A DNA stretch of 64,000 bases from positions 16,402,746 through 16,466,745 of the forward strand of contig NC_052357.1 of NCBI RefSeq assembly GCF_009727055.1, read 5' to 3'. The DNA comes from Benincasa hispida (taxonomy: Eukaryota > Streptophyta > Magnoliopsida > Cucurbitales > Cucurbitaceae). The notes below the pieces were generated by a model that searched no databases, was not told the origin of the DNA, and saw only the letters and a program-made list of their open reading frames with translations. This document shows positions 1 to 12,160 of this stretch, piece after piece; position 1 is the first letter of the stretch, and every line of letters starts with the position of its first letter. Made by a program: the position numbers and the translations under genes.

Positions 1-392
1 TTTCTTTATGATTCAAGAAAATAAAGTATTTGTGTCAACAATGCAACATTCCTGTATGGAAAGAAACATTAAAAAATATCAATCTTCGCAGTAGCTAGTA
101 TTTAAGATTACCAGAGATTACTACAGATAGATAACTAAGAGTTATTGATCGAAAGAGGTCTCAACAAGAGTTGTGATGAATGGTACTTCACATTCCTTCT
201 CAAGAGTTTGAGAATGCCTCGACGTAATGGGAGGGTTTGTAATAGCTGATCGGCACATGGGTTTAACTGAAGTAAGTCATTATACTTGATGATAGCTTAG
301 AGGAACATTGAGTTTCAAACAGCAATGAAGTGATGTGGATAAGAACCAGTGGATAAAAGCCATGGACTTGAAATGAGTCGAGAAGGATTGTT
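1..392 (+). pseudogene. Ty1/copia pol fragment, integrase to reverse transcriptase linker
   Basis: Translated by eye in shifting frames, this stretch resembles the linker between integrase and reverse transcriptase of plant copia polyproteins: a block reading like RMPRRNGRV near 210-240, and near 330-375 residues reading like DxNQWIKAMDL, the usual start of the RT domain. Stops and frameshifts break it. The same linker, also decayed, occurs at about 57500-57690. It continues beyond the left edge and is cut off near 392, where an unrelated LTR-like repeat begins. I infer it is the upstream half of the pol whose later part resumes at 4518, with roughly 450 bases of RT missing in between. Confidence 0.6.
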
Positions 393-1763
393 GTAACTTG
401 GTCAACGCAACATGGTGGGCGCATCTGGGTGAAAGGCTAATTAATCACGATGGGACAAAAAGCTGATGATAGTCGAATCCGAATTAAGTTGACAGTCGAT
501 TAACGATAACAAGTACATTCAGCTTTCCGGTGATAAATATTCGGTGCATCAGTCAAGGGAATTAAAGTCGTCCCATCGGTGCAATCATGAGAGAGAAGCT
601 GCCGTTCACCTTGGATTTTCTATAAATACCAAAGGCAACCTTCAGAAACAGGGTTGAGCAGTTCGAAATTTCATACTTCAGTTCGCACGTATTTGTTCAT
701 AGTTTTCCTTTCGTTTTAAAGCGGAGCAAGAAAAGAGTGGTGATACCGGAGATCGCTCAGGGTAACTCGAGAGAGAACCTTGAGGCGAAGAAGCAGAGAG
801 TGGGCTGACTCTCGCGAGAGCGAGATTATCTTTTGAGCACGAGTAGAAAAACAGTGTAAAAGTCTGGGCAACAAGAGATTGCTATCAGGCCTTTTATTTT
901 ATACTTGCATTATTATTGTGTACTTCATCTTTATATTTATACAATGGAAGTTCTATTTCTACATCTATTCACTCTCTTAGCACGCATGAATAGCTAAACT
1001 AGTCAAATGGGTTTAGAAGAACTAAGCTAACATGACCTAGGAAGTTCATTGTTTGCGATTGTCTTGTTTTATGTTGTGCCAAATACCCTTTAGAGCTACT
1101 CGAGAGAGAGTCTAAAGAAAGAACTTAATGACTTGAGAGAGCTAGGTTAGAATCTGGACTCGAGAGAGCAAGATTAGAACTGCATAAATAAGAGATAGGG
1201 ACTTAGAGATAAGCTCTATTTGTCAACCTGCATCGCATGCATCCTAGAGATGGGAATGATATTATGTGGTCGCCTTATTTGTGTGTGTCATTTCGTCATC
1301 GCATAAATAAGAATAGAGGCTTATGTGTAGGTCCTATAGACTTAGCGCATATATTGCATACGTTCTAGCCTTAGAAGCCGTGACATTCGCACCAAGAGGT
1401 GGTTTATTGTTGTATGCATGTTGCATGATCGTATAGCATGAACGCATCCTAGGAAGTGTTAGCCGAAACTTTTTTCAACTCGTTCACCGCATACTCATCG
1501 CATTTCCCGTTTATCAACTCTTTTCAAAATCTGCCGCATTTTTTTATTTCTCATTAACGCAAACAGCAATCCCAACACTTTATTTATTTATCCGATTACC
1601 GCAAAGTTTTCATAAAAATTACCAACGCAATCTGTTTTCACAAGTCCCTGAGTTCAACCCAAGACTTACCAGGAAACTCAGTGGAATTTACACTTGGATC
1701 CCGCTGAGGAAACTTAAGTGCACAATGCAATTTCACCATCGCATATCATAAAATTAAGCATCA
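393..1763 (+). repeat. LTR-like repeat, copy 1 (partner at 60046-61723)
   Basis: About 1.37 kb that aligns along its length to about 60310-61723, for example the shared cacatctgggtgaaa-type start, the segment tataaatacc at 621-630 (a TATA box in the right place for an LTR promoter), the CGCAT-rich stretch 1220-1460, and an end in gcatca. The element ends in CA like an LTR. No coding capacity was seen. The left end looks truncated because it abuts copia pol, and the two flanks belong to different elements. I do not recognise the family. Confidence 0.6.
621..630 (+). promoter_or_regulatory. TATA box of LTR-like repeat
   Basis: The sequence tataaatacc lies inside the repeat and is conserved as tataaatatc in the second copy near 60551. 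Position and conservation fit an LTR core promoter. Confidence 0.45.
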
Positions 1764-2821
1764 AGCATGCATCTTATCTTTGTTATAGATTTTAAAAGTC
1801 TAGGTTATTTTAGAACAATTACAAAATAAATTATAACATTTATAACCCCTAAAACATTCATCTATAACATGCTTCCTTAAATAACCATACTTTAATATAA
1901 CACTCATATTAAAACTAAGTATGCATACTATATACACTATAACACTTATGATATATAACAAATGCATGCCACATGCTTATCCTATGGTGGGGTTTTTAGA
2001 AAACTATATGGCATACTTTATGCATACATAATCAAACAATATTATACATTACATGCATAATAAATTAAAAAACACTAAAGTGGACCGATTTTGACATTAA
2101 AAACAATCAAACAACTAAATTATTACATAATTCAGCAAATAGGTCCCTCGAACCGGCTTCAAACACTTTGAACCAACCTGAACAGGCCAAAACCACTCGA
2201 ACCAGCTTGAAAACATGAAAACCCATGTTGAATCGGTCAAATCGGCTCAACCAGGTCAACTGAACCAGTCCAGACCGTTTGGACCGGCTAGTCAAGGCGA
2301 TGCAGCAATTGTTCACGGGATGAGCATAAGGTGGGTCAGGTGGGACCGCACAGTGAGTCGGTCGCAAATGAAAAGGTGTGAGAACGAGGTGTTATAGACG
2401 CAGGTTTCAAGAGCAGGCGGCCGGGCGGCCGACGAGTCAAAATCCTTTAGGCAACAGCTGACGCATGGACGACACTTTTGAACTAGTCAGCGTCTTAGGT
2501 CTCAGAAAACGATTTTTCCGGGCCTGGAGGGGAAATCGAGCTGTGAGCCATTCTAGACACAAATAGGAAGCTGCCTCTTTGTCTAGAAACCGAGCAATTT
2601 TTACAGCCTAATAACAACTCTAGTAACTCTAGTAAATTTACAGACCCTTTGCACACATTAAAGCTCATATACATGTGAAGCAATTACAATTTTAACAAGA
2701 AATTAAATGACAAGTAATGCCAAAACTGTAATGTATCCACGTTAGTCAACTAACCATTCATCACATGAATAACACCCATAAAAAACAATAGAACGTTATA
2801 AGCATTGCTCTTGATACCAAT
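1764..2821 (-). mobile_element. Copia untranslated leader, minus strand
   Basis: Read on the minus strand, this follows a primer binding site and an LTR (2822-4517) and aligns with the leader of the element at 52314-59817 (about 54163-55350): both contain runs of accggttc/ttggttcgg-like motifs, a tagtatgcc motif, a ccccaccata/tcccaccata motif, and repeated ttataa/atgcatg stretches. It has no coding frame of note. It is cut on the left at 1763 by the LTR-like repeat. Confidence 0.6.
2807..2819 (-). other. Primer binding site (initiator Met tRNA type)
   Basis: On the minus strand the sequence is tggtatcaagagc, immediately inside the LTR end. It matches the usual plant copia primer binding site tggtatcagagc with one extra base, so it fixes the LTR 2822-4517 as a 5' LTR read leftward. 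Confidence 0.7.
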
Positions 2822-4517
2822 TGATGGAACATAAAGAATGCATGCATAATGGAAGCGATGAAATCGACAACATTCTAATTGCAATAAAACAAGAATAATC
2901 ATGCAAAAGGATAGAAAATACAACCTTTGAAGACTCCACTGCAAACTTCCTCTCCCAACTCAATCGACATCACCAACAAAAAATCCTTGCTATTCTCTGG
3001 TTGAAGAACACGTGGTGGGACCGTTATGTTAGTGAAAATAAGGAATTTTCACTATAGAAAGAAGGAAAGTAAAGGAGAGTTAAGGTGGAAGCATTAGTCT
3101 TGTAAATTTCAAAAACAAAGCCATTTATAGAGAAAACACATGCAAAATTATCTTCCATCTCAAACTCCACTAGCATGTAATCTCTAGGTATCAAGCTTGG
3201 GAAGTGCCACTTCAAAGTCTACTTAATTAGTAGGAAAATCCAACAATTGGATTTTTCCACTAACTAATTTTTATTAAAAATATGAAATACAATTTTTTAA
3301 ATTTAAAAATTATTTAACTAATTTCAGTTAAATAAAATAAATAAATTTAATATCACATATTAAATTGTTTATGGCACCTAGTTTTAATTAATCGCATTAA
3401 TTAAGTTTTAAAAAAAAAAACTTTCATGCTAATAAATCAAGTATACTCTAAAAATAATTAATTAATAAATAAATTATTTAATTATAAATTATATCTCATA
3501 TAAAATACAATTTTTCCTAAAACCCGAATTTGAACATTTCAAATTCTTACTTTACCTAATTCTTCAATTTTGTCTATATTGAGTTAGCAAGGAGACCTGA
3601 TGGACCTACAGTTCATGGGTTCCAACGACCCGAGACTAACCAGTCAAACTCTTTCACCTAGTTAATCAACATTCATTAACTTACAAGATTGTCCACTATA
3701 GCCTGCAATTACACTCCCCTCACTGTAGATATATTATGAGTCCATTTGATATAACCATGATAAGTAAATCTACCCTTTGTAGGTTGTTCGTAATAACGGC
3801 TTGGTCAAAAGCTATTTTACCCCAAAGATTACATCTTGCTCCTTAAGTCCCATTGATCCTCTAATGAACAATTGGTTTGTGATCCAATCACTAAACCGAG
3901 TCTCTTTCGGACCAATGAGAGGGTGAGGCCCCTTGTTCAAGACCTGGAGTCAACACTTAAGGGAACAACCCTCATCCATGCGAATCTAAGGATAATCTCG
4001 AATAAACAGGAGTTCATAGTTAGCTTAGGATTAAAGTCAAGTTACCTAGGTCATCATATTGAAATAGCCAGTCTTAAACAGTAAACAGTGTTATAAAATA
4101 AGAGTGGATTAATTCTTGGTCTAATCTTATGCAAACTCATTGCATAAGATGCCCTCATTCCTCATGTAAATACATGAACGAATCAAGATCACTTCGTTTG
4201 TAGCACTTTACAACAAATTGTAACAACTACAGAGTGGGCCGCATCCGATAGTGTTACCAGAATAAGGTACCCTGCCTTATTTTTATACTATAGACCATTT
4301 TGTCTATTTACTAAACTTGATCCACTCTTATGTCTTCACATAAAGTTTATGTATTCATATAATAGCCATGGATCTTTAGTTTATTGGATTTAAACTTTAC
4401 AAGTGCAATTCACATATTCAATAGAAATTTTACTGAATAAACGTCAATAACATCTTTATTGATAATAGAATATGTTTAACATTACAAACTATGAGTTTTA
4501 GGACATACAACCCAACA
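2822..4517 (-). mobile_element. LTR-B copy, 5' LTR in minus orientation
   Basis: About 1.7 kb. On the minus strand it starts tgttgggttgtatgtccta at 4517 and aligns with the LTRs at 5639-7624, 52314-54148 and 57984-59817, including the conserved core (here about 3600-4080). It carries short open stretches only. It sits directly against a plus-strand copia RT fragment starting at 4518, so it inserted into, or was joined to, that pol. Confidence 0.75.
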
Positions 4518-5638
4518 ATATATTGATGATATTCTATTCATAGGAAATGAAGTAGAATTTCTGGCTGATGTCAAGAGATGGCTTGCTATGCAATTCCAAA
4601 TGAAAGATGGGTAAAGTGCAGTATGTTCTTGGGATCCAAATAGTTTGGAACAGAAAGAACATAACTTTAGCATTATCTCAGGCATCTTATGTAGACAAGA
4701 TGTTATCTAGATATCAAATGAAAAATTCCAAGAAAGGAATGTTGCCTTTCAAACATAGAATTCATCTGTCTAAGGAACAAAGTCCTAAGACACCTCAAGA
4801 TGTTGAGGTTATGAATCGAATTCCATATGCATCAGCAGTAAGGAGCTTAATGTATGCCATGTTGTGTACTCGTCCAAACATATGTTATGCAGTTGGAATA
4901 TTCAGTAGATTTCAGTCCAATCCAAGATATGATTATTGGACTGTTATTAAGAACATCCTCAAGTATCTTCAGAGAACGATAAATATATGATCGTGTATGG
5001 TGCTAAGGATCTGATCCTTACTAGATACACTAATTCTGACTTCTAGATCGATATTGATTCAAGAAAATCAACTTCGGGGTCAATATTTACTCTGAATGGG
5101 GAGCAATAGTGTGGAGGCGTATCAAGTAAAGTTGTATTACTAACTTCACAATGGAAGTTAAGTATGTAGCTGTAAGTGAAGCAACAAAAGAAGCAGTATG
5201 GCTCAGAAAGTTCCTAATTGATTTGGAAGTGGTTTCAAATATGCACTGTCAGTCACCTGTATTGTGATAACAGTGGAGCAATTTTAAACTCAAAGGAACC
5301 TTGAAGCCATAAATGTGGAAAGCACATCGAGTGGAAGTATCATATCATCAGGGAGATTATATACAGAGGAGAGGTGATCGTCACATAGATAGCCTCACAA
5401 GACAACTTAGCTGATCCATTTACAAAGGCCCTCTCGGCTAAAGTGTTCGAGGGGCACCTAGTAGGACTAGGTCTACGAGATACTTATCACTAGGGCAAGT
5501 GGGAGAATTTATAGGTATCTAATGCCCTAGTTTATTGTATTTATACTTTTTATTCTCTCATTGTACACACCATTATATATATTTGTATATATGTTTGTAT
5601 ATATTTATCCACTGGAGTTTTAGTTCAAGTGAGAGTAT
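4518..5638 (+). pseudogene. Ty1/copia reverse transcriptase to RNase H, broken
   Basis: Begins with the RT active-site block YIDDIL at 4519-4536, then loses the frame near 4605 (two bases appear missing before the GKVQYVLGIQI block). An open frame 4607-4990 gives the RT C-terminal part (ALSQASYVDKMLSRY, then YASAVRSLMYAMLCTRP). RNase H follows to about 5470 with several stops and shifts; its last recognisable block reads NLADPFTKAL. The N-terminal half of RT is missing. A PPT-like purine run aagtgagag precedes the LTR at 5639. This was a reverse transcriptase/RNase H of a copia element and cannot be functional now. Confidence 0.85.
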
Positions 5639-7624
5639 TGTTAGGTTGTTTATCCTAAAACTCGCAGTTTGTAAAGTAAACATATTCTATTATCAATAAA
5701 AATGTTATTCGACATTAATTCAATAAAGTTGTTATTGAATCTATAAATTGCACTTATAAAGTCTCAATCTAATAAACTAAGATCCTTGGCTATTATATGA
5801 ATACTTGAACTTTATGTGAAGACATAAAAGTGGATCAGGTTCGAGTAAATAGTCAAAATGATCTATAGTATACAAATAAGGTTGGGTGCCTTATTCTAGT
5901 AACACTATCGGATGCAACCCACTCTGTAGTTGTTTCAATTTGTTGTAAGGTACTACGAACTAAGTGATTCTGATTCGTTCATGTATTGATATGAGGAGTG
6001 GGGGTGTCCTATGCAATGAGTTTGTATAAGATCAGACCAAGAAATAAGTCACTCTTACTTTATAACATTGTTTACTGTTTAAGACTGACTATTTTGCTTT
6101 GATGACCTAGGTATCTCGATCTTAATCCTAAGCTAACTATAAACTCCTGTTTATTTGGGATTATCTTTAGATTTATATAAGTGAGGGTTGGCTCAACAGC
6201 ACCGGCTCAATAAGCCTCCCATTTCAGAGGTAAGACTAAGTAGATAGATGGAGATATAGGTTGCAATAAGGAATTCACGCCTACCAAGTTTAAGGATAGA
6301 AGAAAGATTGTTCTCTTAAGTACTAAATCTATGTCTTGAAAAAGGGGTTCCACCCTCTCACTAGCCCGAGAGGGATTCAGTTTAGTGATTAGATCACAAA
6401 TCAATTGTTCATTAGAGGATCAGTGGAACTAAGGAGCAAGATGTAATATCGGGAGTAAAACAGCATATTAACCCAGCCATTAAATACGAACAACCTGTGA
6501 AGGGTCGACTTACTGATTATGGTTAAATCAAGTGGATACAAATATATCTACAGTGAGGAGAGTGCAACTATCGAGCTATAATGGTGTGACTTGATAACAC
6601 AAATGCTTATTAATTTGGTCTAAAGAGTTTTAGCCAATTGATCTTAAATCGTCGGAGCTCATGATCTATAGGTCCATAAAGTCCCTCTACTAGCTCGTAA
6701 AACATGAACACCTTGAATTAATAAATTGAGTGAATTTGGAATGATATCAAATTGAATTTCAATTTGAAATGTTTAAATTAAAATTAGGGTTTGAATTTGA
6801 ATAATTCAAATTCAAATTAGAATTTATACAATTATATTTGATATCATTAATTAATGTTTAATTTATCAAAATAAACGAAATTGGAGAGTTTATAATATTT
6901 AAATATCGACTTAAATATTAATTACATAAATATGATTCATGTTTTAAATTAAGTGTGTGATTAATTTAATATTTGATATAAAATTATTATTTAATTAATT
7001 AAATATGTTTAATTAATTAAAATTAAATTAAGTTCTCATTTTATTTCAAATTTCATAATTTAATATTTTGATTTTAATTTTAATTTTGAATTAATTGAAA
7101 TTAAAAGAAGGGAAAATGGAAATTTGAAAATAGAAAGTGGAAACACCCCACTTTTGTGAAGTAGGAGGTGTTTCCTCTTCAACTACACACCTTGCCCACT
7201 GAATTTCGGGTGATTGAAGTGTCAATGTTGCTGAACTTCAGTGTTTGCATGTGAATTAAATATAAAACCTCTTCAATTTATAGATGGGACTAGAGTTTTT
7301 TGCAGCTGGAAAAGTTCTTGTTATAGTGTTTTTCTTCTTGACAAAAACCCACTTTTTCCCTTCACAAATTCACTCCAATTTGGAGTTCCACCACTCAAAT
7401 TCAAGGCTGAGAATAGTAGAGAAGATCTCTTGGTGGTTCACTGTTGAATTGGAGTTAGAATCAATGAAGAGAAACTTGGAATTTGGAAAATTCATGAAAG
7501 GTATGTTGTTAAGAAGCCCTCTTCTTAAATTTCTGTTTAAGCATGTTTTTAGAATTCAAATTAAATGTAATTAGAGTGCTTATTGATTCTGTTTACTTCT
7601 GTTGCATGCTAGTAGATCCTAACA
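5639..7624 (+). mobile_element. LTR-B copy, 3' LTR of the pol at 4518-5638
   Basis: Starts tgttaggttgtttatccta right after a purine tract and ends gatcctaaca, about 1986 bp. It aligns with the other LTR-B copies through the start, the conserved core (about 6000-6700) and the T-rich end. It sits inside the RNase H coding region of another element, which resumes at 7625. Its 5' partner and left target duplication are not in the window. Confidence 0.8.
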
Positions 7625-8129
7625 AAGAGTATTAGTGGGACTTATCAATATCTTGGTAGTTCCTTAGTATCTTGGTTTAATAAAATGCAAAATTCGGTTA
7701 CTTTATCCACTACCGAAGAGAAATATATTGTGGTTGCTAGTTGTTGTACACAAATTCTTTGGATGAAACAAACTCTTTGTGATTTTGGATTAAAATTTAA
7801 TAGTGTACCCGTATTTTGTGATAATACTAGTGTTATTAATTTGACTAAGAATCCTATCCGTCATTCTAGGACTAAACATATTGATATTAGGCATCATTTT
7901 ATTAGAGAGCATGTACAAAAAAAGTAATAATATTACTCTTGATTTTGCGAGCTCTAATAATCAATTAGCATATATTTTTACCAAGCCTTTGAATGAAGAA
8001 AGTTTTGCAAAAATAGGTTTGAGCTTGGTATCATTCGTTGTGATGCATCTTGATTTCCTATCTTACTTGATATTATTATATAATGCATATTAATAGGGGG
8101 AGAATTGAAATCTTTGTATATGTCATATT
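7625..8129 (+). pseudogene. SIRE/Maximus-like copia RNase H fragment
   Basis: An open frame from 7685 carries typical copia RNase H blocks: TLSTTEEKY, SCCTQILWMKQTL, PVFCDNTSVINLTKNP, HSRTKHIDIRHHF. A frameshift near 7920 leads into a second frame with the domain end NQLAYIFTKPLNEESF. A run taatagggggaga at about 8091-8103 resembles the G-rich tract downstream of pol in SIRE/Maximus elements. The upstream RT is missing because LTR-B (5639-7624) inserted at 7625. The 3' part is split by a solo LTR at 8130-9989. Confidence 0.8.
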
Positions 8130-9989
8130 TGTTGGGATTGGTGTCCCAAATCTCCGTGTAATCTTGTAGTTTATAAACTTTGTATAAACATATTGTTGTT
8201 AATAAAATAAGTGTTATTTTATAAGCATATACTCAATCCAATAAACTAATATCCTAGGTTACTTTATGTAATTTAAAGAAATATGTAGAGACATACAAGT
8301 GGATCTTGTTTAAATAACCTAAACGGCCACTAGGATGATCATAGGTGACATGACCTGAATCCTGAGTGAGTTGTGAGCTCCTGCTTATGAAGGCGGTCCT
8401 TTGATTTGTATGATGAGAGTGACCAGATTGCCAACTCAATAAGCCTACCATTTTGGGGATTCTTCTGACTGAGAAGCTGGGAACACAGCTATACAAGACG
8501 AAATTCACTCCTTCCCCGATGCAGGAGCAAGTAGATAAATTGCTCCCTTAAGCACTAATTCTGGGGCTTGAACATAGTGGCCACACCCTCTCCCGGCCCG
8601 AGAGGGACTTGGTCATTGTTGGACTATTGACTTATTGTTCATTAGAGGGATCAGTGGTACTTAAGGAGTTAAATGTAACTACAGGGGCAAAACGGTATTT
8701 TTGGCTCAGTTGTACTTACGAGCAATTTGTGAAGGGTCATCGCACTGTTGATTGGTTATATCCAATGGACACAGAAATTTATATGTAGTACGAAGAGTGT
8801 TGATGTCAATCTTTAGTGGAATGACCAGCAGTTAACGGATGTTGGGTAATTTAATTAAAAAGTTTAATTAATTATCCAAGTAGCGTTGAAACTTCAATCT
8901 ATAAGTCCATAAGATCCCCTCTGTAGCTCAACAGCGATTTAGTTGAGAATTATTTTTTGATTAATTTGAAGTATTCAAATTAATTGAGGAAATTAATTAT
9001 ATATGTGATATAATGTATTTGATATATTATAATATAAGGTATGAGAGGAATTTGAATATGATTCAAATACTAATTATATGAATGAGATTCGTGTAATTAA
9101 ATTTAATATAAATATGATTTATATTAAATATCATAAATAAGTTGAGAGGAATTAAATATTTGGATATGATCCAAATATCAATTATATGAATGAGATTCAT
9201 ATAAGTGAGTTTACTATAAATGTGGTTTATATTAAATGTCATGTATGGTTGAGAAAAAATACATCTATAGGTTATATTGTATTTGATACAATATGTAACT
9301 CTAGATTATGTGTTATATGGGATATAACATATAGTTTACATACATATAATAAAGTTGTTATTATATGTATAATTATTATTAATTTAGTTTTATTTAATTA
9401 ATATTAATTAATTAANTATATGGGATATAACATATAGTTTATATACATATAATAAGGTTGTTATTATATGTATAATTATTATTAATTTAGTTTTATTTAA
9501 TTAATATTAATTAATTAATGGGAGGGAGTTACAACCCCCTCCCCCTAATTTCTCTCTACCAAATACGTGATGTGAGGGGTCAGAGAGAGGGATGATGCTC
9601 ATTCATCTTCCTCCATGAAACATTGAGAGAATAGTTCTCTCTGGAAAAAACGAAAAGAGAAGAAAAATTCTTCTCCTCCCTCTCCTTCTCTCCATCTCCT
9701 TCCCTCTTCCAAAACCCTATAGCAGAGCCCACACCCTATAGAAGGCTCTGTTTGATCGTGTCTCTTTTAGACAAGGAGATCCGTCCGTGACTTGTTCTAG
9801 GGATTCTTGAAGAATAGTCTTCAAAGGTAAGGATTTCTAAAACCCTAAGTTTTCCTTTATTAATGCATGTTATAATTTATGCAAATGCATATCTTATTCT
9901 TGATTTACTGTAAAACTTACATTCAATGAAAAATATATTTGGGACGATCTTACTTCCGCTCAAGGTTCTCTCCTCATAGAGTTCCTTCA
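8130..9989 (+). mobile_element. Solo LTR-A with perfect 5-bp target duplication
   Basis: Starts tgttgggattggtgtccca and ends agagttccttca, 1860 bp. It is flanked by the direct repeat atatt at 8125-8129 and 9990-9994, the 5-bp duplication expected of a retrotransposon integrase. There is no internal region, so it is a solo LTR left by recombination between two LTRs. It lies in the 3' untranslated part of the SIRE/Maximus-like element. Confidence 0.9.
9314..9518. repeat. 102-bp tandem duplication with an N at the junction
   Basis: The unit 9314-9415, starting tatatgggatataac, is repeated at 9417-9518 with very few differences; the single unresolved base 9416 lies exactly between them. It may be a true duplication inside LTR-A or an assembly artefact. 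Confidence 0.85.
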
Positions 9990-10289
9990 ATATTTTTAGG
10001 AGGAACACTTATATGTTTATTGTTCTTTTTTATGATTCCAAAGGGGGAAAAGTATAAGAAAAATGCATTATGATTGTGTTGGATGATTGTTTCTATTGAA
10101 TGTATTATTTAGGGGGATAATTAATTAAAGGGAAGAAGTTAATTCTTCTGAATGAATTTCAAACATGATCTTTGTGGTGATATGTATACTTGATACTGAA
10201 ATTACTTGTTAATCATATGCGTTGCTATGGTTATGTGCATTTCAAGTTATTTTTGTTCTATGGTTTATCATCACAAAAAAGAAGGAGAT
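9990..10289 (+). mobile_element. SIRE/Maximus-like 3' untranslated region and polypurine tract
   Basis: Continues the element after the solo LTR. It ends in a purine run aaaaaagaaggaga at about 10275-10288, directly before an LTR starting tgttggcg, the arrangement typical of this lineage. No coding frame. Confidence 0.65.
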
Positions 10290-11575
10290 TGTTGGCGTTT
10301 TGGTTCTTAATCTCAAATTAATTAATTTTAAATAATTAATTAATTAATGTTTTTATGATAACAAACTTGATTTTGTTTCTAATAATTTTTAATAGTCCAC
10401 AGAGTAGAGTTTTGAAGAAAAAGATATAACAAAAAGAAATGTAACGGAAAAATACTCGAGATGGTGACGTGGCGAATTAATCATTAAATTGGATCGATTA
10501 GAGATTGCCACTTTGATATTGGGTGAGTGACATGGGGTTTTAAATTTACAATTGGTGGATTTTAGTTTTTATTGAAAGAAAAGAGAATTAAAAGAATTGA
10601 TTTTGTAAAAAAAAAATGTTAAATAAAGAAAATGAGTTTAAAATTATTTATTTTATGACTAACGGCTAGTTTTTGACATATGGTGGGCTTTTGTTTTTTT
10701 GTTTTTTGGATTTTAAAAGAAATTATTTTAAAAGATATATATTATTATATTATTATTTTGCTTGTGTCTAATGGCTAGTTGAGTTTAAAGCTCCACCATT
10801 CAATTTAACTGAACAATCCAATGGCCCAAATTAAAATCCACTTTTTTATCCTACTTTCCTCTCTTTTTATACTTCATCCTTTCCAAAATTATTTCAACTT
10901 TTTCATATTTACAATCCTCAAAATTAGCCAAAAATTTAAAATCATCATTGTTACTCTCTCTACAAGCTTCCAATTTTGCACCATTGTTACTCTCTCTATA
11001 AGCTTCCAATTTCCGTTCTTTTCATCTTATTCTTGAGAGAAGTTTCTACTGTATTGTGAGAATTAAACTATGTGAGCTCAAACTTTTATAACCTCTGTTT
11101 AGAGAATTTTATTGTGTGATTTAAAGCTTCAAAAAAACATTGTAACGATTGGATCCTAACCCGTGGAAAGGATCGGGTTTGCTCTTGAACCCGTAAAAGG
11201 AGCAAGGTAGCGGTTCGGCTCTCATTCGTGGAAATAATCAAAGAAGATTTTTTTAATCGAAGTCCCAGGAGGTGCTTAGGAAAGTGGATGTAGGTCATGT
11301 TTTACCGAACTACTATAAAAATCACGGTGTCTTCTTCTCTAACTCTTTCTTAGTTATTTTTACATTTAATTTTAATTGCTTGCTCTTGTTGGTTGATATT
11401 GGTTGAATAGATTATCACATACTTTTTTTTTTTATCAATATTGTTATTTAGTATCAACGGGGTTTTACTAATTTAATTTTAAAATTATCTAATTAGATCA
11501 AATTGAGCATACTTTAAGAAGAAGTTTAATTAAACCCTACTCACCCCTCTTTAGGGTTTCCATACCGGTCCAACA
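10290..11575 (+). mobile_element. 3' LTR of the SIRE/Maximus-like element
   Basis: About 1286 bp bounded by the inverted ends TGTTGG and CCAACA. It holds a TATA-like ctttttatacttc near 10862, a segment gtggatgtaggtcatgtttt near 11285 and a terminal block ccctctttagggtttccat near 11546, both typical in my recollection of R-U5 regions of SIRE/Maximus LTRs. Short open frames here look incidental. Confidence 0.75.
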
Positions 11576-12160
11576 GAGTCGATCTCGTGTATGAGGCAGA
11601 GTTAGGCGGACTAGAGTCAATCTCACGTATGAGGCGAAGCCAGGCAGATTGAACTTGATCTTTGGAGATGAGATGGAGCTACACCAACACTTTTGTAGAT
11701 GAGGAAAATTTGTAGCAATGCTTTTAAAGAGAAAGTTGAGTTGTACCAACATTTTTTTGGAGAGAGAACGAAGTAGCACTGACATTTTGGAGAGGAAGCA
11801 AAGTTGTACTAACATTTTAGAAGGAGCAAAGTTGCACCAACCTTTTGGAGAAGGAACAAAGTTGCACCGACGTTTTGGAGAGGGAGCAAAGTTGCACCAA
11901 CATTTTGGAAGAAGCAAAGTTATACAAACATTTTGGAGAGAGCAAAGTTGCATCAGCATTTTGGAGGAAGTGAAGTTGCACCAACATTTTGGAAAGGGAG
12001 CGAAGTTGCACCAAACTTGAACTTTGAAGAGGAAGCAACGAAACCACACCAAACATGAACTTCAAAAATGAAGCAACGAAGCCTCCAAACTTGACTTCGA
12101 AAGAGAAGTGGTGAAGCCTCCGAACTTGATTTTGAAGAGGAGGTGAAACGCCATTTCAAG
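11576..12160. repeat. Minisatellite, about 33-36 bp units
   Basis: From about 11690 to 12030 a unit close to gcaaagttgcaccaacat followed by tttggagagggagc repeats about nine to ten times with substitutions and small indels; a diverged variant continues to about 12140. A shorter repeat gagtcgatctcgtgtatgag occurs at 11576 and about 11613. The repeat period gives long open frames on both strands, which I do not regard as genes. It lies between the SIRE-like LTR and the minus-strand gypsy remains. Confidence 0.85.

Noticed and set aside
4482..4685. 67-codon minus-strand frame
   Set aside because: Antisense to the RT active-site region of the copia pol.
7241..7574. Two overlapping plus-strand frames of 68 and 96 codons
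   Set aside because: They lie in LTR-B, are not open in the aligned copies, and have no domain.
10821..11036. 71-codon plus-strand frame
   Set aside because: Pyrimidine-rich part of the SIRE-like LTR around its TATA region; no coding character.
11537..12052. 171-codon minus-strand and 100-codon plus-strand frames
   Set aside because: Both are produced by the minisatellite period; the low-complexity products have no domain.
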